NCBI GenBank assembly: GCA_017532355.1
Contig: JAFXJK010000063.1
Coordinates: 1 to 10,082, forward strand
Length of the DNA: 10,082 nt
Origin: Oscillospiraceae bacterium
GTDB lineage: Bacteria > Bacillota_A > Clostridia > Oscillospirales > JAAYXM01
Direction: 5' to 3'
Each line of letters opens with the position of its first letter. Position 1 is the stretch's first letter. A program made the translations under genes and the position numbers. Under the pieces are notes generated by a model. The model was not told the DNA's origin. It did no database searches and was given only the letters and a program-made list of their open reading frames with translations. Below are positions 1 to 5,058 of this stretch, one piece after another.

Positions 1-895
1 CCTCAATGAGATAGTATTCCGAGGAGTTCGGGTTGAGTGCGAACTGTACGTTACAGCCTCCCTCTATCTTCAACTCGCGAATAAGCTTTATTGCGCTGTC
101 GTTGAGCATTTTTTCGTCTTCTTTTGAAAGAGTCATAATCGGCGCAACAACGATGGAGTCACCCGTATGAACACCGACGGGGTCAACGTTTTCCATACCG
201 CAGATGGTGATAGCGTTGTCAGCGCCGTCGCGCATAACCTCAAACTCGATTTCCTTGTATCCGCGAACGCTCTTTTCGATAAGAACCTGATGCACCGGAG
301 AGAGTTTGAATGCGTTTCTGCCGACCTCTAAAAGCTCTGCCTCGTTGTTTGCAAATCCGCCGCCCGTTCCGCCGAGAGTAAATGCAGGACGGAGAACAAC
401 AGGGTAGCCGATTTCTTCTGCCGCCTCTTTTGCTTCTTCGAGAGAGTAGGTAATCTTTGACGGAATCGTCGGCTCGCCGATAGATTCGCAAAGCTCCTTG
501 AACATCTCGCGGTCTTCAGCGCGCTCAATACTCTCGCTCGATGTGCCGAGGAGCTGAACGTTACACTCGCGAAGAAGTCCCTTCTTCTCGAGCTGCATAG
601 CAAGATTTAAGCCCGTCTGACCGCCGATACCCGGAACGATTGCGTCCGGACGCTCGTGACGGAGAATCTTTGCGACATACTCAAGTGTAAGCGGTTCCAT
701 ATATACCTTGTCCGCAATGGTGGTATCCGTCATAATCGTTGCAGGGTTGGAGTTACAGAGGATAACTTCATAGCCCTCTTCCTTAAGCGCGAGGCAAGCC
801 TGAGTGCCTGCATAGTCAAACTCCGCAGCCTGACCGATAACAATCGGGCCCGAGCCTATAATAAGAATCTTCTTTAAATCTTTTCTCTTTGCCAT
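1..895 (-). CDS. carB: Carbamoyl-phosphate synthase large subunit, N-terminal part (cut by window edge)
   Basis: This is the first 298 residues of the roughly 1070-residue large subunit, which makes carbamoyl phosphate from bicarbonate, ammonia supplied by the small subunit, and two ATP, for pyrimidine and arginine synthesis in the cytoplasm. The start [20 protein letters not shown] matches the family start closely. Visible landmarks are [10 protein letters not shown] (about 25-34), [10 protein letters not shown] (48-57), GGQTGLN (91-97), the glycine-rich ATP-grasp loop GGTGGG (175-180) and [10 protein letters not shown] (243-252). All belong to the first, carboxyphosphate-forming half. The ATG at 893-895 is preceded by GGAGG at 905-909, about 9 nt away. 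The pyrC stop lies 16 nt upstream, so the two genes are co-transcribed from the PyrR-controlled promoter. The frame is intact up to the edge. The small subunit gene carA is not in this window. Confidence 0.97.
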   Translation of the reverse strand, partial: MAKRKDLKKILIIGSGPIVIGQAAEFDYAGTQACLALKEEGYEVILCNSNPATIMTDTTIADKVYMEPLTLEYVAKILRHERPDAIVPGIGGQTGLNLAMQLEKKGLLRECNVQLLGTSSESIERAEDREMFKELCESIGEPTIPSKITYSLEEAKEAAEEIGYPVVLRPAFTLGGTGGGFANNEAELLEVGRNAFKLSPVHQVLIEKSVRGYKEIEFEVMRDGADNAITICGMENVDPVGVHTGDSIVVAPIMTLSKEDEKMLNDSAIKLIRELKIEGGCNVQFALNPNSSEYYLIE

Positions 896-911
896 TTTTG
901 CAAACCTCCAA

Positions 912-2120
912 TTATATTTTATATACCGGCTTGCCGTTTTTTACGGTAAGTAAGCATTTTCCATACAGTTTCATTCCCTCAAACGGGGTTGCGCGACCTT
1001 TTGTGAGAAACTCCTTCGGGTCAACTCTGAATGAGGATTTCAGATCCCACACAGTGAAGTCTTCCCCGACGGGTATGCCGAAGCGACGCCTGGGGTTTTC
1101 GCTCATAAGCTCCAGAAGCCTCTCCATCGTGATTTTCTTCGTTTTTACGAAGTATGTGTACATCGCGGCGAATGCCGTTTCAAGCCCTACCACGCCAAAC
1201 GCGCTTTTCTCAAGGCCCTTCGATTTTTCCTCAGCCGAGTGCGGCGCGTGGTCCGTCGCTATCATATCAATCGTTCCGTCGCAAATTCCCTCAATGAGCG
1301 CCGCGCGGTCACGTGCGCTTCGGATGGGCGGGTTCATCTTAAAGCGTCCGTCCTCCTGCAAATCCTCATCCGTCATAATGAGGTAGTGCGGAGCGGTCTC
1401 GCAGGTGATGTCAAGGCCATCACGCTTTGCCTGCCTTATAAGCCCGACCGATTCTGCCGTTGAAATATGACAGACGTGGTAGCGGCAACCTATCTCGCGG
1501 ATAAGCTCAATATCGCGCGCTATCTGCGCATATTCACTTTCCGAGCAGATTCCGCGATGGCCGTTACGCTTTGCATACTCTCCGTCGTGGATGTAGCCTC
1601 CGTGGAGAAGGTCGTTCACCTCGCAATGCGCGACGATTATTTTATCAAGCTCTTTCGCCTTTTGCATAGCCGCTCTCATCATATCGTCGCTCTGCACTCC
1701 GCGACCGTCGTCGGAAAAACCGACCGTGAACGGCGCCATACCGTCGAGGTCCGAGAGCTCCTCCCCCTTTTGACCGACCGTAATCGAGCCGTAAGGGATA
1801 ACGTCAATCGTCGCATCGCGCTCGATTATCGAAAGCTGCTGCTTTATGTTCTCCACGCTGTCGGGGACAGGGTTGAGATTCGGCATCGTGCAGACTGCGG
1901 TGTATCCTCCGCGAGCGGCAGAGGCGCATCCTGACGCAACCGTCTCTTTATACGAAAAGCCCGGCTCGCGAAAATGCACATGCACATCACAAAAGCCGGG
2001 TAAAACGACATATTCAGAAGAAAAAGCAGAAAGATTCGCCTTAGCTGTCTTGACGCAGGAGGCGATGATTTCCTTAGCTATGTAGTTCTGAGTGCTCTTT
2101 TTCTTCAAAAAATTAAACAT
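912..2120 (-). CDS. pyrC: Dihydroorotase, amidohydrolase superfamily
   Basis: The 402-residue enzyme cyclises carbamoyl aspartate to dihydroorotate, the third step of UMP synthesis, in the cytoplasm. Metal-site motifs are clear: HVHFREPG at 47-54 (H47, H49, and R51 for substrate), FSDDG at 136-140 (an Asp ligand), AHCE with H165, CHIS with H218, and ATDHAPH with the catalytic D290. The C-terminal stretch [11 protein letters not shown] is also typical of the family. I chose the ATG at 2118-2120 because AGGAGA lies at a proper distance upstream and the terminator of the leader lies just before it. An in-frame start at 2216 would add 32 residues encoded by the attenuator itself and is unlikely. 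The N-terminus is odd: only 46 residues precede the HxH motif, and the usual first strand (LIKNGxVxD type) is not recognisable. The active-site residues are complete, so the enzyme is probably functional. It is the first gene of the pyrC-carB operon. Confidence 0.95.
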   Translation of the reverse strand: MFNFLKKKSTQNYIAKEIIASCVKTAKANLSAFSSEYVVLPGFCDVHVHFREPGFSYKETVASGCASAARGGYTAVCTMPNLNPVPDSVENIKQQLSIIERDATIDVIPYGSITVGQKGEELSDLDGMAPFTVGFSDDGRGVQSDDMMRAAMQKAKELDKIIVAHCEVNDLLHGGYIHDGEYAKRNGHRGICSESEYAQIARDIELIREIGCRYHVCHISTAESVGLIRQAKRDGLDITCETAPHYLIMTDEDLQEDGRFKMNPPIRSARDRAALIEGICDGTIDMIATDHAPHSAEEKSKGLEKSAFGVVGLETAFAAMYTYFVKTKKITMERLLELMSENPRRRFGIPVGEDFTVWDLKSSFRVDPKEFLTKGRATPFEGMKLYGKCLLTVKNGKPVYKI

Positions 2121-2139
2121 AATTTCTCCTTTGTATATG

Positions 2140-2164
2140 AAAAAATCTTGCCGACACCGGCAAG
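2140..2164 (-). terminator. Attenuator terminator ahead of pyrC
   Basis: On the minus strand a perfect 7-bp stem (CTTGCCG, loop GTGT, CGGCAAG) is followed by A and six T. It lies 20 nt before the pyrC start codon and forms the terminator half of the PyrR switch. Confidence 0.9.
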
Positions 2165-2256
2165 ACAGACACACGAAAACAGACGCAGGTCTCCCTGCTG
2201 AAGTTTTATATGACAAATCTTGCCGACCTCACGGGATCGAACTTAAAGATTTATTT
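2140..2256 (-). promoter_or_regulatory. PyrR-type attenuator leader of the pyrC-carB operon
   Basis: Read on the minus strand, the leader has three competing structures. First is an anti-antiterminator: AAATCTT (2252-2246) pairs with AAGATTT (2221-2215), and the loop carries TCCCGTGAGGTCGGCAAG, which fits the PyrR-binding consensus (UCCnGnGAGG, then CAAG). Then come a small GCAGG/CCTGC hairpin (2198-2185) and a terminator (2164-2140). The 13-nt string GTCGGCAAGATTT occurs twice, at 2227-2215 in the anti-antiterminator and at 2155-2143 in the terminator 3' arm, so CTTGCCG of the terminator can pair with either copy. Known family behaviour: PyrR with UMP stabilises the first hairpin, which lets the terminator form and lowers expression when pyrimidines are plentiful. 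pyrR itself is not in the window. Confidence 0.9.
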
Positions 2257-2262
2257 TTATAT

Positions 2263-2291
2263 ATTATACCACTACGCGGCAATAGTGTCAA
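2263..2291 (-). promoter_or_regulatory. Sigma-A promoter of pyrC-carB
   Basis: A perfect -35 TTGACA (2291-2286), 17-bp spacer and perfect -10 TATAAT (2268-2263) lie on the minus strand. Transcription should begin near 2256, just before the first arm of the anti-antiterminator. This fits attenuation rather than promoter repression as the control mode. Confidence 0.9.
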
Positions 2292-2326
2292 CAAATTTAA
2301 ATGTTAATTTTGCAAATTTTATCTCC

Positions 2327-2355
2327 TTGACAGAACACAAACAATATATTAAAAT
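2327..2355 (+). promoter_or_regulatory. Promoter of the tRNA-Arg locus
   Basis: TTGACA (2327-2332), a 17-bp spacer and TAAAAT (2350-2355) would start transcription near 2362, seven bases before the truncated tRNA copy at 2369. It is divergent from the pyrC promoter, with 35 bp between the two -35 boxes. The intact tRNA begins about 248 bp downstream of this start. A second possible -10 (TATACT, 2596-2601) lies just before the intact tRNA but has no good -35. Confidence 0.7.
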
Positions 2356-2364
2356 TATATGGTA

Positions 2365-2392
2365 ATACGCCTCCGTAGTTAAGTGGATATAA
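2365..2392 (+). pseudogene. Truncated 5' copy of tRNA-Arg(CCT)
   Basis: These 28 bases are identical to 2606-2633, the 4-nt flank plus the first 24 nt (5' acceptor strand and D arm) of the intact tRNA. Identity stops where the anticodon stem should begin. The following bases (GAACCGCACGCCG) cannot form an anticodon arm, and no T arm or 3' acceptor strand follows. It sits directly behind the promoter, where a functional tRNA would be expected. It could be a broken duplicate, an att-like repeat left by an insertion into the tRNA, or part of a repeat that carries a tRNA fragment. Confidence 0.8.
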
Positions 2393-2402
2393 GAACCGCA
2401 CG

Positions 2403-2543
2403 CCGTATTCAAAATCAAAGATTTTGACGGCTGAGCGAACCTTGTTATTCGCGAAGAATAATAAGAACCTCTCGAAGCTGTATCCGAAATGAATTTCGGA
2501 CATCTTCGGAGAACCTTGTTATTCGCTTCGCTCATAATAACAA
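2403..2543. repeat. Hairpin-rich extragenic region between tRNA copies
   Basis: Four stem-loops follow in close order: 2403-2430 (CAAAATC/GATTTTG with outer CCGT/ACGG), 2441-2465 (CTTGTTATTC/GAATAATAAG, one G-T pair), 2470-2512 (outer CGAAG/CTTCG, inner TCCGAAAT/ATTTCGGA) and 2516-2543 (TTGTTATT/AATAACAA). A 16-nt direct repeat, GAACCTTGTTATTCGC, occurs at 2437-2452 and 2511-2526 and begins two of the hairpins. The small open frames on the minus strand run through these hairpins and the tRNA fragment, so I do not regard them as genes. The pattern looks like a mosaic extragenic repeat. Confidence 0.7.
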
Positions 2544-2553
2544 TCCCTCTTAT

Positions 2554-2569
2554 CCTTAGGAGGGGTTTG
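2554..2569 (-). repeat. Inverted copy of the tRNA-Arg anticodon arm
   Basis: CCTTAGGAGGGGTTTG at 2554-2569 is the exact reverse complement of 2634-2649, which covers most of the anticodon stem and the whole anticodon loop of the intact tRNA. In a plus-strand precursor, the 16 pairs (plus a G-U and a U-A pair beyond) would compete with the anticodon arm. Locally it can also form CCCTC/GAGGG (2545-2549 with 2560-2564). Confidence 0.75.
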
Positions 2570-2609
2570 CACTCAAAAGTTACCGGCATTTCTTTTATAC
2601 TTCATATAC

Positions 2610-2684
2610 GCCTCCGTAGTTAAGTGGATATAACAAACCCCTCCTAAGGGTTAGTCATCGGTTCGACTCCGGTCGGGGGTGCCA
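2610..2684 (+). tRNA. tRNA-Arg(CCT)
   Basis: A complete 75-nt cloverleaf with encoded CCA. The acceptor GCCTCCG pairs with CGGGGGT (G-U at the end and T-G inside), followed by discriminator G and CCA. The anticodon stem AACCC/GGGTT (2636-2640 with 2648-2652) encloses the loop CTCCTAA with anticodon CCT at 2643-2645, which reads the AGG arginine codon. The T loop is GTTCGACTC. Its terminator follows six bases later, and a truncated copy lies 241 bp upstream. Confidence 0.95.
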
Positions 2685-2689
2685 GATAC

Positions 2690-2722
2690 AATAAAACCTC
2701 GCGCATCCGCGAGGTTTTATTT
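2690..2722 (+). terminator. Terminator of the tRNA-Arg transcript
   Basis: AAAACCTCGCG and CGCGAGGTTTT form an 11-bp stem with loop CATC, followed by TATTTAT. The A-rich 5' side means it could also stop minus-strand transcription. Confidence 0.9.
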
Positions 2723-2753
2723 ATAAAATTTTTCTCAAACGTTAAAACTTTTT

Positions 2754-2778
2754 TGTATGTTAATTCATCTAACATACA
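2754..2778. repeat. Perfect inverted repeat ahead of the lipoprotein gene
   Basis: TGTATGTTA (2754-2762) and TAACATACA (2770-2778) form a perfect 9-bp inverted repeat with a 7-nt gap, 35 bp before the lipoprotein start. It could be an operator for a dimeric repressor or an mRNA leader hairpin. No convincing promoter was found between the tRNA terminator and this gene, so its role is open. Confidence 0.6.
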
Positions 2779-2813
2779 GAAACATAAAACAAAAGCAAAA
2801 GGAGATACTTAAT

Positions 2814-3578
2814 ATGAAAAGAATTTTAGCACTTATTCTCGCAGGCGTTATGGTTTTTGCCCTTGTCGCTTGCACCGGCACAAAGGTCGAAGTTGAAGAC
2901 GACACAACTATCGATGTTGAAGCTCCGAATACGGATGCGGAGCCTTCCGATACTCCCGACCCGACACCTGAAGTGAAGGACGAGGTTGAAACTCCCGTTG
3001 AAGACAAAAAACCTGAGACGACACCCGAGGTAAAACCCTCCGATGACAAGAAGCCGGCAGAAAAACCTGCCGAAGACAAAAAGCCTGAGGTTAAACCCGA
3101 GCAGATTCCCGTAGTAAAACCCGAGGAGAAACCGGCAGAGCCTGAAATAAAAGACGAGCCGAAGCCTGAAGAGAAGCCTGCTGAAACTCCTGCAGGCGCA
3201 ACAATGGGCGACACAATGCTCGCAGTCTTCCGCGCAAACCGTGATAAGAGCATCGACGACATCGCAAACGCTTGCATCTCGGACAAGTCCATCCAGTTCT
3301 TTGGCATGACAGCTCCGATGGAAGAGGGCTTCTTCCCTGAATTTGACGGTGACGTCAAGGGCTTTACAAAGTGCGTGAAGTTCGGCCCTGCTATGGGCTC
3401 AATCGCTTTCTCCGGTCTTGTTTTTGAGGTATCGGGCGATGCGAACGCTTTTGCCGATGACCTCAAGTCACGCGCAAATCCGCGCTGGAACATCTGTGTT
3501 GAGGCAGAGCAGACCGTCTGCGAGGTTTACGGCAACAAGGTCTTCTTCCTTATGTGCCCGAAGTCTCTCGGAGAATAA
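2814..3578 (+). CDS. Lipoprotein with Pro/Glu/Lys-rich stalk and small C-terminal domain
   Basis: The 254-residue protein starts with MKRILALILAGVMVFALVAC, a lipoprotein signal with lipobox LVAC and the lipidated Cys at 20. I chose the ATG at 2814 because AAAGGAGA (2798-2805) precedes it by 8 nt and the signal peptide begins there; the in-frame start at 2757 would disrupt the signal. Residues 25-128 are low complexity and rich in Pro, Glu, Lys and Asp (KPAEKPAEDKKPEVKP type), so they probably form an extended stalk through the cell wall. Residues 129-254 form a compact domain with conserved-looking SRANPRWNICVE and YGNKVFFLMC. Its layout faintly recalls the DUF4358 lipoproteins of Clostridia, but I cannot confirm this. 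The mature C-terminal domain has five cysteines (154, 187, 228, 236, 248). The function is unknown. It lies upstream of the acetylation genes and may share their transcript. Confidence 0.9.
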   Translation: MKRILALILAGVMVFALVACTGTKVEVEDDTTIDVEAPNTDAEPSDTPDPTPEVKDEVETPVEDKKPETTPEVKPSDDKKPAEKPAEDKKPEVKPEQIPVVKPEEKPAEPEIKDEPKPEEKPAETPAGATMGDTMLAVFRANRDKSIDDIANACISDKSIQFFGMTAPMEEGFFPEFDGDVKGFTKCVKFGPAMGSIAFSGLVFEVSGDANAFADDLKSRANPRWNICVEAEQTVCEVYGNKVFFLMCPKSLGE

Positions 3579-3590
3579 TCAATAAACGCG

Positions 3591-3622
3591 ATAAAGCCTT
3601 CTCTTCCCGAGAAGGCTTTATT
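3591..3622 (+). terminator. Terminator after the lipoprotein gene, possibly leaky
   Basis: ATAAAGCCTTCTC (3591-3603) and GAGAAGGCTTTAT (3609-3621) form a long perfect stem with loop TTCCC. The downstream tract is only TTTATTTA, so termination may be partial. It ends 22 bp before the next start codon. Confidence 0.85.
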
Positions 3623-3625
3623 TAC

Positions 3626-3640
3626 GAAAGGCAGTGAACC
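3626..3640 (+). promoter_or_regulatory. Extended Shine-Dalgarno site deciding a TTG start
   Basis: GAAAGGCAGTGAACC matches 12 of 15 positions of GAAAGGAGGTGATCC, the complement of the 16S rRNA 3' end. This supports the TTG at 3644 as the start codon. The GTG at 3634 lies inside the site and is out of frame with the MBOAT gene. Confidence 0.7.
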
Positions 3641-3643
3641 GCT

Positions 3644-5044
3644 TTGCTTTTTTCAAGCATACCGTTTTTATACTATTTTCTCCCGGTTGTTCTCATTCTC
3701 TATCTCATAACACCGAAAAGATTCAAGAACCTCACTCTTCTTATCGCCTCACTCTTTTTCTACGGCTGGGGCGAGCCGAAGTATGTTTTCTTAATGCTTG
3801 CAACCATTGTCTGCGGATACTTTATCGGTCTTCTTATAGAGAAGTTCCGCGGCGGCGCGTGGTCAAAGTTCTTCGTGATCCTCGCGACAGTTCTTTTTCT
3901 CGGCGCGCTCGGCGTTTTCAAGTACGCCGATTTCTTTATCGAAAACTTTTCACGCGCAACGGGAATCTCTGTTAAAACGCTCGGAATCGCGCTCCCCATC
4001 GGCATAAGCTTCTATACGTTCCAGATTCTGAGCTATACTATTGATGTTTACCGCGGCGATGTCCGCGCGCAACGCAACTTCATATCGCTTGCGGCATATA
4101 TAACGATGTTCCCCCAGCTTATCGCAGGTCCGATTGTAAGATATTCGGATATCGAAACAAGCCTTACGGAGAGACGCCACTCTTTCCGCATGACCGCACA
4201 CGGACTTCGCCTCTTTATCCTCGGTCTTGCGAAGAAGGTTTTAATCGCAAACGTTCTCGGCGAGCTTATTGAAGTTTTCCGTCAGACAGGCGAAAAAACA
4301 GTTCTTTTCTACTGGGTTTACGCTGTCGCGCTCTGCCTGCATATCTACTTCGACTTTTCGGGTTATTCCGATATGGCGAGAGGCCTTGGCAAGTTCTTCG
4401 GGTTTGACTTTATGGAGAACTTCAACTATCCGTTTATTTCAAAGAGCATAACCGAGTTCTGGAGACGTTGGCACATCTCGCTCGGTACATGGTTCCGCGA
4501 CTACGTCTATATCCCGCTCGGCGGCAACCGATGCGGAAAGGGCAAGCATCTTTTCAACATCTTAATCGTATGGATGCTCACGGGCTTCTGGCACGGCGCG
4601 GAGTGGAACTTTATCCTTTGGGGGTTGTACTTTGCAATCTTGCTCGCAGGAGAAAAGTTTATCTGGGGACGAGCGATTTCAAAGAGCTCCGTTCTCTCCC
4701 GTATTTATGTAATTTTCCTTACAATTATAAGCTTTATTATCTTTGACTCAACCGAGCTTTCGGACATCGTCGTAAAAACAGGCGGCCTCTTTGGCGCAGG
4801 CGGTGAAGCTCTATCTTCGGCCCACACGCTCTACTACTTGAAGAGTTATGCGCTTATCCTCGCAATCGCACTCTTCGGTGCAACGCCGATTCCGAAGATT
4901 TTGGCAAAAAAAGCTTTGGAAACTCGTGTTGGCAAGGCTGTCCTTTCTGTTGCAGAGCCCATTCTCCTTGCGGTGCTTCTCATAGTCATTACCGCATACC
5001 TTGTTGACGGCTCATTTAATCCGTTCTTGTATTTCAGATTTTAG
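3644..5044 (+). CDS. MBOAT O-acyltransferase, AlgI/PatA type
   Basis: The 466-residue polytopic membrane protein should move an acyl (usually acetyl) group across the membrane for O-acetylation of an exported polysaccharide. Translation from TTG gives MLFSSIPFLYYFLPVVLILY, the typical AlgI-family start. Family motifs follow: LFFYGWGEPKYVFL (37-50), LPIGISFYTFQILSYTID (117-134), PQLIAGPIVRY (157-167), YFDFSGYSDMARGLGKFFGF (235-254), EFWRRWHISLGTWFRDYVYI (271-290) with H277, and TGFWHGAEWNFILWG (313-327) with the presumed catalytic H317. It ends NPFLYFRF, also typical. The length is normal. The SD of the next gene overlaps this gene's stop codon, so the two genes are translationally close. The acceptor polymer (teichoic acid, capsule or peptidoglycan-linked glycan) cannot be told from the sequence. 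DltB is less likely, as no dltA, dltC or dltD lies nearby. Confidence 0.95.
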   Translation: MLFSSIPFLYYFLPVVLILYLITPKRFKNLTLLIASLFFYGWGEPKYVFLMLATIVCGYFIGLLIEKFRGGAWSKFFVILATVLFLGALGVFKYADFFIENFSRATGISVKTLGIALPIGISFYTFQILSYTIDVYRGDVRAQRNFISLAAYITMFPQLIAGPIVRYSDIETSLTERRHSFRMTAHGLRLFILGLAKKVLIANVLGELIEVFRQTGEKTVLFYWVYAVALCLHIYFDFSGYSDMARGLGKFFGFDFMENFNYPFISKSITEFWRRWHISLGTWFRDYVYIPLGGNRCGKGKHLFNILIVWMLTGFWHGAEWNFILWGLYFAILLAGEKFIWGRAISKSSVLSRIYVIFLTIISFIIFDSTELSDIVVKTGGLFGAGGEALSSAHTLYYLKSYALILAIALFGATPIPKILAKKALETRVGKAVLSVAEPILLAVLLIVITAYLVDGSFNPFLYFRF

Positions 5045-5058
5045 GAGGTGTGAAGCAA

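Noticed and set aside
1467..1934. 155-residue plus-strand open frame opposite pyrC
   Set aside because: It is a shadow of the dihydroorotase gene, whose active-site motifs are intact on the other strand.
2403..2543. CRISPR array
   Set aside because: The 16-nt repeat occurs only twice, spacing is not regular, and no cas gene is near.
2272..2589. Open frames of 105 and 68 residues on the minus strand across the tRNA upstream region
   Set aside because: They run through the tRNA fragment, the hairpins and the tRNA promoter, their composition follows the repeats, and no good SD precedes them.
2393..2605. T-box riboswitch upstream of the tRNA
   Set aside because: The tRNA-like fragment and anticodon complement suggested it, but there is no UGGN-bearing antiterminator bulge and no downstream regulated coding gene.
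2765..3493. 242-residue open frame antisense to the lipoprotein gene
   Set aside because: It is a mirror of the low-complexity Pro/Glu/Lys stalk, giving a Ser/Gly/Phe-rich repeat. The sense strand has a lipobox and SD.
3634..3975. GTG-started 113-residue frame overlapping the MBOAT start
   Set aside because: The GTG is part of the extended SD. The TTG frame gives the exact MBOAT family N-terminus.
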